IMG/VR virus record: IMGVR_UViG_3300043449_001484
Location: 1 to 64,000 of that record
DNA from: a virus
Length of the DNA stretch: 64,000 bases
Strand: one strand, 5' to 3'
Shown here: positions 30,737-39,088 of the stretch, one piece after another
Numbering within the stretch: position 1 is the first letter of the stretch
How the letters are laid out: every line of letters begins with the position of its first letter
The notes under the pieces: generated by a model
The model's input: the letters and a program-made list of their open reading frames with translations, nothing else
Told to the model about the DNA's origin: nothing
Databases searched by the model: none
Made by a program: the position numbers and the translations under genes

Positions 30737-32595
30737 CTCAATCCGTCCGGCTGGATGTCAACACGCAGCGTGCCATAGCGCCAGTTATTGTCTATCTCGT
30801 CACTCTCAATCCGTAAACTGATCTGTCTCCCGCGCGCACGCGTGTCCACCTTCTCTGTATTAGGTGCGATCACATACGGATCAAGAGAGCTAGGCTCGGC
30901 GGTAGACTGCGGATAAGCACGAAGCAATAGGTGTACCGTCAAATTACCCACTTGGTTTTTAAAGTCAGGTATAAACCGACGCATATACAGCATGTTATCG
31001 CCGTCGCCAATGTCAAAATAACCAGACTTGATATACGAAGTGATCGGAGCGCCATCGCCATTTACTCCATCCTCTTGGTAATAAACTCGCGTTCTACCCT
31101 CGGTCAAACCGTAGATCGTGGAAATCGTAGCCGCATTGCTATTCTCTAAGTAGGTAGTTGCAACAGGCCTTGCATATGTGCCTATGTCGCACCATGCGGT
31201 GCGCGCCATACTGCCTGTTGACCACACATTCTCAAGATAGTTGAAGGTTACGAAACGATCTATGTACGTCTCCCCAACAGAGCAATACCACCAAGTAACT
31301 TCATTAAATTGCGAGTTAACCCCCGCATGAAATTTCTGCTTCTGGGTAAGATCAAGGTCCTTAAAAACGTAATCCTGAACTGTGCAGGGGAGCTTTTTGA
31401 CTGTACCGTCAAACACGTAAAACGCCTCAGGGCCCATCCAGAAGGCGACACCATTGACGTCTAGTGCAGCATGTGGCCCTAAACATCCGCAGTTTGCACC
31501 CAGCTGTTGAAACCCAAACGTGTAAGGAGGCCCAACAAACTGCATGCCGTGCAGTGAGGTGTCCGTCAGAATAAGTATTTGACCACGTGACCTAAACGCA
31601 GTCACGATTTCACTGCCGTCAGTCAAGCGTTGACCACCTGCCGTGTTCGTCGCACTTTCGATAAACGTGTTGATGTCTTCTTGGTTAGAAAACCGTACAA
31701 ACATTGGATCTTGTGTGGCAGGCGAACCAATCGAATCCTCTGTTCCAAAACAAACCAAGTGCCTATCCGGAGTTGAAACCAGTGCATACTTGCTCTTTGT
31801 CGGCGCACCGGAAATTGCCGTCGCTCTTGACGTAGAGTTACTCGTGTCAAAGAGATAAATCCCTCCGTCTACTAGCTGGCAAATAACATCTTCGCCATAG
31901 GCGTCAAACTGCCAAACGCGAGAGGTCAGGTTAAGGCCCGCAGAGGGAGATCGAGGGGTGCCCCACGTAGACAAGCCCCATGTGCCCGTTCCCCAGCCAA
32001 GATCAAAAAAGCTCGTGTCAAAACCGACGTTTATCTGGTACTGACCTACAGTAGCCGCACCACCATCCCCGCTGTCTGAACTGTCCGCCGTGACCCCGAT
32101 CTTTATCTTGTATGTGTTCGCGGTTGTAACTTCTTGGATCTCAAATTGAGCGTTTAAGTACGTTGCTGTCACGTTCCCGCCTAAGGAGACAGCGTCGCTA
32201 AACGTTACAAAATCCCCGGCAATGGCCCCATGACCGGTGTCCGTCACCGTCAAGATATCGCTACCATCAACGGCAGCAAAGGTTACATCTCCGGCCCCCG
32301 TTGTACGTCTAATCGGGGTGACATCCGTCCACTGGTTCCCATAGAACGAATATAGCTTACGTGTAGTTCCGACGATAGCGTGGGGAGAACCAGTCAAATC
32401 GTTCCAAGTAAAGACTTCGCTAGTCATACCAACAAGGTATGCTTCATTCTGAGAAAAAGGCGTCCAGCCCCCAAGCTTTTCCGGAAGCCCATAGCGAAAG
32501 CGGATGTAATCGCCATCGATCCATCCGCCTTCCGCACCGTATTCGGTATTCTGCTTGTCAATCCCCGGCTTTAAAGCTAACCTGAAGTAGGACAT
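30733..32595 (-). CDS. Tail / packaged-DNA-stabilisation-like protein (620 aa)
   Basis: A 620-residue protein beginning LALKPGIDKQNTEYGAEGGW followed by DYIRFRYGLPEKLGGWTPF, a start I recognise from phage proteins assigned to tail hub or P22 gp10-like stabilisation proteins. The rest is beta-rich with propeller-like repeats (FYVFDGTVKKLPC, WWYCSVGETYIDRFVTFNY). It probably forms part of the short tail. The family assignment is from memory. Confidence 0.65.
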   Translation of the reverse strand: MSYFRLALKPGIDKQNTEYGAEGGWIDGDYIRFRYGLPEKLGGWTPFSQNEAYLVGMTSEVFTWNDLTGSPHAIVGTTRKLYSFYGNQWTDVTPIRRTTGAGDVTFAAVDGSDILTVTDTGHGAIAGDFVTFSDAVSLGGNVTATYLNAQFEIQEVTTANTYKIKIGVTADSSDSGDGGAATVGQYQINVGFDTSFFDLGWGTGTWGLSTWGTPRSPSAGLNLTSRVWQFDAYGEDVICQLVDGGIYLFDTSNSTSRATAISGAPTKSKYALVSTPDRHLVCFGTEDSIGSPATQDPMFVRFSNQEDINTFIESATNTAGGQRLTDGSEIVTAFRSRGQILILTDTSLHGMQFVGPPYTFGFQQLGANCGCLGPHAALDVNGVAFWMGPEAFYVFDGTVKKLPCTVQDYVFKDLDLTQKQKFHAGVNSQFNEVTWWYCSVGETYIDRFVTFNYLENVWSTGSMARTAWCDIGTYARPVATTYLENSNAATISTIYGLTEGRTRVYYQEDGVNGDGAPITSYIKSGYFDIGDGDNMLYMRRFIPDFKNQVGNLTVHLLLRAYPQSTAEPSSLDPYVIAPNTEKVDTRARGRQISLRIESDEIDNNWRYGTLRVDIQPDGLR

Positions 32596-32607
32596 TTCTT
32601 CACCTTG

Positions 32608-33126
32608 TTACCTTACTGTTTCACCCATAAACAACGCAACTTCGGCCTTACGGCGGCGCACTAGCCCCGGCAAAACCCTGCCGCCTCCCTTGGTATACAT
32701 CATAAAGCCTTCGGCAACCCTTTCCAACGACTCATTTCGGATGATGCGTTGACGCAAAGTAGATCGCTGAAACCCCCCTACCCCTATGTTGTAGCTAAGA
32801 GCGACGCAAGCGTCAAAGAGCTCTTGACGACCAGCCAGATTGGGAGCAAGTCGAAGAACACCACGTTCAAAACTTCGGAGCAGATTCTTGAAGCGTTCCT
32901 CCAACTCCGGTCTTGTCCATGTCCGATTGTGCTCTGGCGCAAGGGGGAACTCCTTTCTGATCATCCCGGCATAGCCTTCCTTGCGGGCTACAGGCAGGCG
33001 TATCTGCTCTTGGTGAAGAACCTCTCCATAGCCCACAGTCCAAAGATGCGCAGGACAAAGGTATGGTTTGTTCCTGTACCCCTCAAACTGGTGCATCAAA
33101 TGGATGCCTTTGTCCGACGTTTTCAC
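32608..33126 (-). CDS. GH24 lysozyme (endolysin), Cys variant
   Basis: A 172-residue T4/P22-type lysozyme. The catalytic pattern E-x8-(D/C)-x5-T is present as E15, C24 and T30 (FEGYRNKPYLCPAHLWTVGY); the usual Asp is Cys. The remaining fold marks are present (DACVALSYNIGVGGFQRSTL). It cleaves peptidoglycan at lysis. There is no signal peptide or signal-anchor, so release would need the holin encoded directly upstream (33123), which overlaps by ATGA. Confidence 0.9.
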   Translation of the reverse strand: MKTSDKGIHLMHQFEGYRNKPYLCPAHLWTVGYGEVLHQEQIRLPVARKEGYAGMIRKEFPLAPEHNRTWTRPELEERFKNLLRSFERGVLRLAPNLAGRQELFDACVALSYNIGVGGFQRSTLRQRIIRNESLERVAEGFMMYTKGGGRVLPGLVRRRKAEVALFMGETVR

Positions 33127-33626
33127 TTCTTGTTCCAGTTACGTGATCCGAACCAAAATCCGATGATTCCCCCAAGCATTGCCATCTCATCCTCAGAAAA
33201 GATAATTGTTGAGTATTTCACAACATCGTCAATGGTCGTGACCAGACCGGGGTGTGTGTAGAGGAAGTACGCCATGAAGACGTTAATAGCCACCAGTTCA
33301 AACACAAGGATGTACGTAACCGTCGGGCGCACAGTGCCCACATAGTTAGCCACCCACTGGCTGGCTTTCTCCAGCACCTTTTGGTCATGGGCCAGTGCTG
33401 CCCCTTGCATCTGGGCTTCTGACTGCATGGCTACTTGATCGGTACGGATCTCCTCAATCCGAGCCTGCGCAGCAAAACCTTGGGCAGCAAGCTGTAGCTC
33501 GCGCTCGTTTTGCATCCGGGAGAGTTCTAACTCATGCTTCTTGTCTGCCTTGTCTTGAAAGAACTCCATGACCTTTGGCAGGCCAGAGATCAGCAGACCC
33601 CCAAGAGTGGATATTAATGAAAGCAT
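33123..33626 (-). CDS. Holin, GTA/3TM type
   Basis: A 167-residue protein with a hydrophobic N-terminus (LISTLGGLLISGLPKVMEFF), a charged helical stretch, two later membrane segments (VTYILVFELVAINVFMAYFL and a short MAMLGGIIGFWFGSRN). This layout and the FWFGSRNW ending match the three-transmembrane holins described for gene transfer agents (pfam GTA_holin_3TM, from memory). It forms the lysis pore for the adjacent endolysin. Confidence 0.75.
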   Translation of the reverse strand: MLSLISTLGGLLISGLPKVMEFFQDKADKKHELELSRMQNERELQLAAQGFAAQARIEEIRTDQVAMQSEAQMQGAALAHDQKVLEKASQWVANYVGTVRPTVTYILVFELVAINVFMAYFLYTHPGLVTTIDDVVKYSTIIFSEDEMAMLGGIIGFWFGSRNWNKK

Positions 33627-33628
33627 GT

Positions 33629-34048
33629 TTATTCCTTCCCTGCGCTGGTTGTGACCATGTCTTCGCCCTTGGTAACCGTGACTTTGCTGCCCTCAACCTC
33701 AACTTTCATGGGCGGCTCTTTGCGGTCTAGCTTGTCTAAACGCTCAATCAAGGCGTTGATCACCTCGAACTCAGGCTTTTCCTGCTTGGGATTTGCACCA
33801 GCAATCCCATTCAACATGGAGATAAGTGCAGTAAGTGCAGCGCCGAGCAAACCCATGACCGCTGCAATTTTGGATTCTTCTAAGGCAAGGGAAGACAAAA
33901 CGCCGATCACCACAATGAATGTGATGTAAAACAAGCCCTGCTTACCAATCGCCTTGCCCGCAACTTCTTTAGCGGTACTGTCAGCTTCTAGTCGGTTTAA
34001 TTCTGCCTTCGTCTGGGCCTTGAATACTTTTAGTTCGTTATCGTCCAT
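33629..34048 (-). CDS. Two-pass membrane protein next to the holin (139 aa)
   Basis: A 139-residue protein with two hydrophobic segments (LFYITFIVVIGVLSSLAL and VMGLLGAALTALISMLNGI) between charged ends. Its position suggests an antiholin, second holin or lysis regulator. No family recognised with confidence. Confidence 0.6.
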   Translation of the reverse strand: MDDNELKVFKAQTKAELNRLEADSTAKEVAGKAIGKQGLFYITFIVVIGVLSSLALEESKIAAVMGLLGAALTALISMLNGIAGANPKQEKPEFEVINALIERLDKLDRKEPPMKVEVEGSKVTVTKGEDMVTTSAGKE

Positions 34049-34081
34049 GGGTCCGCCTTTGTTGTTTTATCCGTAACCGCC

Positions 34082-34858
34082 CTAATCACTTGATTGTAAA
34101 AGAGTTTCGGTCAGTTTGGATAGGTCTGCTTTGGTGTACTTTTGATAAGACGATTGCAGGTTTTCCGGCATGGGTACTTCTTCAATTACAGCACCCGTTT
34201 TTTGGGATATTTCTTTAGCTATTTCTAAAAATGAAATAGTCCGACCAGTGCCGAAGTTCCATACTCCAGACTCCTTGATATCAAAAAAGGCCTGATGTAG
34301 CTCTATGACTTTCTCACACGAAATGAAGTCCCTGCGATAATGGTTGCTGCCCTCAAAGACTCGAATCCTACCCGTCAAAGCCTGCTGATTAAATTTGTGA
34401 AAGGGTGACGCCTGATCCCCTTTGTGATCCTCATACCGCCCATAGACGTTGAAGTAGCGAAATAACTGCACAGGTGCTTTTGGGCTGATCCGCTCTACGT
34501 ACTGCTCCACCATACGCTTGGATTCAGCGTATAAATTGGCTGGACGGCAGACGTCGTCTTCCCGAAAAGTGATGTTTTCCTTGCCATAAACAGACGCAGA
34601 ACTAGCTATCTGAATAGGGATTCTGCGGTTTTGGCATCGGTTTATAAGATCCACCGAAAACTGGTAGTTGTACCGGACAAGCGCGGGCCAATCGGTGCAA
34701 GTCGTTTGGGTTATTGCCCCAAGGTGCAAAACCCTGTCTATGCCTTCCAGCGTATATTCCCCGTCCTCTGGTTCATAGAGGACAAGATCATGCTCTGCTA
34801 AAGCCTTGACCATGTTTTGGCCTATAAAGCCTTTATAGCCTGTCAGAAAGATACGCAC
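34082..34858 (-). CDS. hldD: ADP-heptose 6-epimerase-like protein (HldD/RfaD family)
   Basis: A 258-residue NAD-dependent sugar epimerase. Rossmann motif LTGYKGFIGQ (7-13), YAESK catalytic Tyr/Lys, and the HldD-like FRYFNVYG, KGDQASPFHKF, GRIRVFEGSNHYRRDF. HldD converts ADP-D-glycero- to ADP-L-glycero-beta-D-manno-heptose for LPS core. It is shorter than the usual about 310 residues, mainly by loop loss. It overlaps the kinase gene upstream by 16 bases, forming the end of the heptose module. Confidence 0.82.
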   Translation of the reverse strand: MRIFLTGYKGFIGQNMVKALAEHDLVLYEPEDGEYTLEGIDRVLHLGAITQTTCTDWPALVRYNYQFSVDLINRCQNRRIPIQIASSASVYGKENITFREDDVCRPANLYAESKRMVEQYVERISPKAPVQLFRYFNVYGRYEDHKGDQASPFHKFNQQALTGRIRVFEGSNHYRRDFISCEKVIELHQAFFDIKESGVWNFGTGRTISFLEIAKEISQKTGAVIEEVPMPENLQSSYQKYTKADLSKLTETLLQSSD

Positions 34859-35583
34859 TCGACATCCTCCTTAGACAAAGCATAAACCCCAAGATGACCA
34901 CATGAGATAGCCGCCATCCTATTGGCAGTCTCCAGAGCAAAATCTATGTTTTTTGTTTTGGCGTGGGCGTAAGCAAAAGATGCCAGAAAAGTATCCCCAG
35001 CCCCACACACATCAACAATCTCAGACTGGAAGGCGGGGTAGTTTTTGCCCATGTAAAAGCAACCAGAAGCTCCATCAGTCACAATAAGCTTCTTAGGGCT
35101 AGGCAGGGATATAGCTTTCCTGCGCTCTAGGCTATTTATCTTTATGTAAGTATTGTCAAATAACCTTAGATCCTGTTTCTTGGTGTCTAGGTAGATTTCC
35201 CCATCAAACCTTTCACGGATCTTCTTTATTGCGTCGTAGGAAATATAGCCTTTGTTGTAGTCTGAGATGACAATAAAACCATACGGGCCATAATCTCTGT
35301 GCTCATATTCAACGCAATCAAGGTCTTCATCAACCCTCATAAGAATACGCCCAGACTTATTGTCAACGTATCTTATTTTCTTTGAGATATTCCCAATCGG
35401 AACAGAAATATCAACATCCAACATAAAAGCCTTGAGGTTCATGGCTACGTTGTAAGCCATACCCTTTTTAGCCTCTACGCTAATAAGATCCAACAAAGGC
35501 ACTGGGGCTTCAGGATTGAGCCTTTTTACTATCCCATACCGATACTCATCGATACAGGTATCACCTATTACTAAAGCTTTCAT
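34843..35583 (-). CDS. Heptose-7-phosphate kinase-like protein (HldE domain 1, PfkB)
   Basis: A 246-residue ribokinase-family kinase. The start VIGDTCIDEYRYG with RLNPEAPVPLLDL matches the HldE/RfaE N-terminal domain, and the C-terminus has the catalytic DVCGAGDTFLASFAYA. HldE domain 1 phosphorylates D-glycero-beta-D-manno-heptose 7-phosphate. It is shorter than typical (about 315), so loops are reduced. Here it is a separate gene from the nucleotidylyltransferase, with the cupin gene between. Confidence 0.8.
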   Translation of the reverse strand: MKALVIGDTCIDEYRYGIVKRLNPEAPVPLLDLISVEAKKGMAYNVAMNLKAFMLDVDISVPIGNISKKIRYVDNKSGRILMRVDEDLDCVEYEHRDYGPYGFIVISDYNKGYISYDAIKKIRERFDGEIYLDTKKQDLRLFDNTYIKINSLERRKAISLPSPKKLIVTDGASGCFYMGKNYPAFQSEIVDVCGAGDTFLASFAYAHAKTKNIDFALETANRMAAISCGHLGVYALSKEDVECVSF

Positions 35584-35942
35584 TGCTGGCTATCCCCCGG
35601 AAATACCCTGTAGTTATCAGCAGACGTATCAGCGGTGGATACTTCAATAACTTTACCAGCCTCCAAACAGATCAACTGGTGAGGAAGTAACGGAATGTTG
35701 CGCCAAACATCGCCGACATTTAGTTCTATTTCTTTTATATCAGCGTTGTTTGTGTCAATAATTAAAAGACGAAATTTACCCTCCAGTACATACCAAGTCT
35801 CATCTTTTATTTTGTGAAAGTGCATGGAAAACTTTGCGCCTTGGTTAAAGTGCAAGATCTTCCCCGCATAGCCATAAGTGCTTGCCCAGATTTCTTCATA
35901 GCCCCAACCTTTAGGAACTATTTCCTTTTTGCATTTTTCCAT
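35580..35942 (-). CDS. Cupin, sugar isomerase-like (120 aa)
   Basis: A 120-residue single-domain cupin: KGWGYEEIW, then FSMHFHKIKDETWYVLEGKF (His-x-His and Glu metal ligands) and LLPHQL. It resembles the cupin half of type II mannose-6-phosphate isomerases and sugar-nucleotide modifying cupins. Its substrate is probably the heptose or another hexose phosphate in the same pathway. The ATG has AAGGAT eight bases upstream and overlaps the upstream gene by 32 bases. Confidence 0.65.
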   Translation of the reverse strand: MEKCKKEIVPKGWGYEEIWASTYGYAGKILHFNQGAKFSMHFHKIKDETWYVLEGKFRLLIIDTNNADIKEIELNVGDVWRNIPLLPHQLICLEAGKVIEVSTADTSADNYRVFPGDSQQ

Positions 35943-36318
35943 ACTGGATAATCCTTGTTGTTGAGTGGCCTTCAACAAAAGAAATAATGACCACTCTGGC
36001 TAGGCCATAGCCAACAACCTCCGATGGCGTGTAGTCCCCTCCTTTTGTAATGATGGCTGGATTTATTGTTTTTACAAGATTTAGCGGCGTATCTTCATCA
36101 AACACAACAACATCATCTACACACCGGAGGGCTTTTAAAACTGCCACGCGGTCTTCTACGCAGTTTATGGGGCGGTCATTTCCTTTAAGCCTTCTAACAG
36201 ACTCATCAGAATTGACCCCCACCACTAAACGATCACCAAGCTTTCTTGACTCGTTTAAATAATCTACGTGTCCACGATGGATGATGTCAAAACACCCATT
36301 TGTAAACACGGTGATCAT
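35911..36318 (-). CDS. Heptose-1-phosphate nucleotidylyltransferase-like protein (HldE domain 2)
   Basis: A 135-residue cytidylyltransferase-family protein with FTNGCFDIIHRGHVDYL (HRGH nucleotide-binding motif), GVNSDESVRRLKGNDRPI and FVEGHSTTRII (STTRII). This is the pattern of the HldE/RfaE C-terminal domain, which makes ADP-D-glycero-beta-D-manno-heptose from the 1-phosphate and ATP. No GmhA isomerase or GmhB phosphatase gene is in the window, so those steps must come from the host. Confidence 0.82.
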   Translation of the reverse strand: MITVFTNGCFDIIHRGHVDYLNESRKLGDRLVVGVNSDESVRRLKGNDRPINCVEDRVAVLKALRCVDDVVVFDEDTPLNLVKTINPAIITKGGDYTPSEVVGYGLARVVIISFVEGHSTTRIIQYGKMQKGNSS

Positions 36319-37667
36319 TTATTGATGTTTACCAAAAGATCAAAGCCTTTCTCTTCAATGCTGTAATTGGCAATACCAGCCTCATCCAACATAGATTGAA
36401 ATGATTCTTTGGTGAAACCAGTCTTGTGGCGCATTGGTTCGTCACCGCGAACGATAGAAGGTCTGTAGCCAAAGAGAATATCTACCGGGCTTATCGGGCC
36501 ACTAGGGCTTTCATAGACCGGAGAAAGCAGATTACCCTTTGCTATCTCTGCGCCAATAGATTTAAGGTTAGGAACTACAGCCCTGACAAACCCTCCGGGC
36601 TTAGTCAACCGCAAGAACTCTTTGACTACAGGAATTACCTTGTAGTAATCAAGATGCTCAAGCATATGGCTGGTATAAACCACATCCACAATCTCTGACT
36701 CCACGCCCGACAGATTGGTTACGTCAGCGCAAATATCCGGATCGTTCTTCTTGTCTATGTCCATTCGATACTCTTTAAGATCGACCAGATCATCTGCAAA
36801 GATAGAATCCCGGATAGTAGATTTGCCAGAACCTACGTTCAGAATAGACTTAATCGTCTTTTCTATTGGCAACGAGTCAGACAAAGGGTACTTATCCCAC
36901 CACTCTCGCCAATCCATCAAAGGATCGTACTCAGTGCTGTACTGCATGTGCAGCGCCAGTGACGGAATAGGCACAAACAGGTAGTAGCCCAAGCTTCTAA
37001 ACAACTGGTTGATGGATTCATCCTCCATCACGCCAGATACCTCGGACTTACCCATCTTCTCGAACAGATGCCACTCCTTATGAATCACTGATATATGAGT
37101 CATAAAACAAGAGGCCGTCATAACCTGTGTGCGCCAGTGCCGATCTGAAGACCGGACAATATGGCTACGCACCGCCACATTAACTGGCATGTACTTGTAC
37201 GGATCATTGAACGGGTAGATAGATACTGGCCTGCCCATGTTGTTGCTGAACTCCACGGACGCACGAAGCATCTTTTCTATGGCTGTCTCGTCGTACAGGT
37301 AGTCATCCTGAGCAAAGTAAACCCAGTCCTTGCCGTGATCCCTGCCATGCTCATAGCAGCGCAGAATAGACGGCATGATCCCGTAGGTTTCTAAATGTTC
37401 AAGCTGTACTGGGAAGGTGGCTTTCGCCAGATTTGTTTTTAGATATTGAACCGACTGTTCATCGGAATGATCATCGAACACTTGCAGTTCGATCTGAAGG
37501 TCAGGCACGACAGCTTTGGCATGGTTGAGAGTGTCGATAAGAGAGGCAACACATCGTCGTGTTACCTCCGGCTTATCTTCCCCACAATACCGCTTCATTT
37601 CGTGCATTTTGAGATAGTGTTGGCTATCCCCTTTCGAGTGTGTTTGCAGCACGACTAGAAGGTGCAT
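36315..37667 (-). CDS. Glycosyltransferase-methyltransferase fusion (450 aa)
   Basis: Two domains. Residues 1-265 look like a GT2-type glycosyltransferase (FDDHSDE at 64-70, FAQDDYLYD at 118-126). Residues 275-450 are a class I SAM methyltransferase (ILNVGSGKS at 275-283, DVVYTSHMLEHLDYY at 328-342, LRLTKPGGFVRAVVPN). Both could act on a sugar on LPS or on the phage fibre. Gene overlap with the nucleotidylyltransferase is ATGA, so it belongs to the heptose module. Confidence 0.75.
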   Translation of the reverse strand: MHLLVVLQTHSKGDSQHYLKMHEMKRYCGEDKPEVTRRCVASLIDTLNHAKAVVPDLQIELQVFDDHSDEQSVQYLKTNLAKATFPVQLEHLETYGIMPSILRCYEHGRDHGKDWVYFAQDDYLYDETAIEKMLRASVEFSNNMGRPVSIYPFNDPYKYMPVNVAVRSHIVRSSDRHWRTQVMTASCFMTHISVIHKEWHLFEKMGKSEVSGVMEDESINQLFRSLGYYLFVPIPSLALHMQYSTEYDPLMDWREWWDKYPLSDSLPIEKTIKSILNVGSGKSTIRDSIFADDLVDLKEYRMDIDKKNDPDICADVTNLSGVESEIVDVVYTSHMLEHLDYYKVIPVVKEFLRLTKPGGFVRAVVPNLKSIGAEIAKGNLLSPVYESPSGPISPVDILFGYRPSIVRGDEPMRHKTGFTKESFQSMLDEAGIANYSIEEKGFDLLVNINK

Positions 37668-37669
37668 TG

Positions 37670-38065
37670 TTACTCCATGGGTTCAGTGGGCCAAGTACGG
37701 TTGTTGTCCAAGGTAGTGACATTCGTATACTGCGACCAAGCGGTCTTGTATGTAGTCCACTCATCCACTTTCACGCCTTCCGCAATCTTCTCATCAGCCT
37801 TAGCTATGGCATCAGCCGCCATACGATTGATCTGAGCAAGCTCCTCATCAATCTCAGCTTGAGTCTTCTTGCGGTAATCCTTCACCTCAACAACCTGATC
37901 GCCACGCACCTCATGGTGAGAGCCAATAAACAGGTCATATGCATCATTAGGCTGGTCTTCCAAGCTGTGAGGAAGCCATGTGTTATCGGGCGGCGTTGCA
38001 TCAGGCCATGCGCGAGGGCCATCGACAACAGCGCCATCCACTACTTTGCACCAAGAATTAGACAT
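37670..38065 (-). CDS. Tail assembly chaperone-like protein (131 aa)
   Basis: A 131-residue protein with N-terminal SWCKVVDGAVVDGPRAWPD, a pattern seen in small tail-fibre-assembly proteins, then a coiled helix (KTQAEIDEELAQINRMAADA). It may assist folding of the fibre proteins encoded upstream. The assignment is uncertain. Confidence 0.5.
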   Translation of the reverse strand: MSNSWCKVVDGAVVDGPRAWPDATPPDNTWLPHSLEDQPNDAYDLFIGSHHEVRGDQVVEVKDYRKKTQAEIDEELAQINRMAADAIAKADEKIAEGVKVDEWTTYKTAWSQYTNVTTLDNNRTWPTEPME

Positions 38066-38074
38066 TTTTCCTCC

Positions 38075-39088
38075 TTATGCTGCGATCTTTAATTGCAAAC
38101 GATCTTCTAATGCTTTTTTGATATTAGCCATAGGCTCATCCCAATTTCCGTATTGGGTTTGTCTAAATAGCCGAGCGGAATCATACCAAGGTGAAGTGCT
38201 TCCCGGCAATGCCCAGCAGTAATAAGGCAATATCGGCACCAGAACCCATGTCTCTACACCCAGTGCAGCAGCACAGTGGGCTACAGACGTACAGGAAGTG
38301 ATGACTAGATCGAGGCTTTTCAAGATGCTGGCAGTTTGCCGCCAGTCAGTTAGCTGATCTTTAAGATCCCCGAACGGCAGGAACTCCATTAGGTCATGGT
38401 CACGCTGCAAGGAATAGAACGTAGTCCCCGGCAACTGATGCAGGTCAATCAGCGGCGTAGGGTCAAACTTCCTGTGCTGCTCATGCTCAAACTGCGGATT
38501 GCCTGACCATTTAACGCCGACCTTCAAGGTACCGGGGCGCTCATACATATCTCGCTTGGGCGCATCCAGATAGGCTTTACCTATCATGTCCTCGTACTCG
38601 TATCCAATGGCATACCCCGCTGACATACCGGGCACCCAGTAGTCATAGTAGACACCGCCAGCCTCTGCCGCACCGTTAGATACCGGAGTAAAACCATTGT
38701 CGGCAAAGAACCCCATCAGGCTGGGATGGCAGGATACGATGACCTTAGCGCCCAGCTCCTCAAAGTCACGAGCAAACCTGACGTTCATGATCTCGTCGCC
38801 ATGACCGCCCTCTGAGCGGAAGAGCAGAGTCTTGCCATGCAGATCCTCGCCTGACCATATCTGCCCCGGCAGCGCGGGAGAGCCAAATACATTCAGGAAC
38901 CGGCCTGCATTCATCCCGTTAAATCCTTGGCGTAGCTTGCCGTGGCGCATGTCATGCCAGCCAAGATTAAAGATGATGCGAAGATCGTCCGGTTGATCCT
39001 CTAGCTTCTTACGCAGCAGATCCTCGGCTATATCGGGATAGCCTTGGATTGCTGCTTGTAGGGCAATGTCTACGTTTTCAGTTGTCAT
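38075..39088 (-). CDS. TPR and GT9-like glycosyltransferase (337 aa)
   Basis: A 337-residue protein. The N-terminal about 65 residues form a TPR-like helix pair (GYPDIAEDLLRKKLEDQPDD). The rest resembles the GT9/ADP-heptose:LPS heptosyltransferase superfamily: LLFRSEGGHGDEIMNVRF, LKVGVKWSGNPQFEH, DLVITSCTSVAHCAAALGV and LVPILPYYCW. It would use a nucleotide sugar, plausibly the ADP-heptose made by the neighbours. It overlaps the RCC1 gene start region by ATGA. Confidence 0.72.
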   Translation of the reverse strand: MTTENVDIALQAAIQGYPDIAEDLLRKKLEDQPDDLRIIFNLGWHDMRHGKLRQGFNGMNAGRFLNVFGSPALPGQIWSGEDLHGKTLLFRSEGGHGDEIMNVRFARDFEELGAKVIVSCHPSLMGFFADNGFTPVSNGAAEAGGVYYDYWVPGMSAGYAIGYEYEDMIGKAYLDAPKRDMYERPGTLKVGVKWSGNPQFEHEQHRKFDPTPLIDLHQLPGTTFYSLQRDHDLMEFLPFGDLKDQLTDWRQTASILKSLDLVITSCTSVAHCAAALGVETWVLVPILPYYCWALPGSTSPWYDSARLFRQTQYGNWDEPMANIKKALEDRLQLKIAA

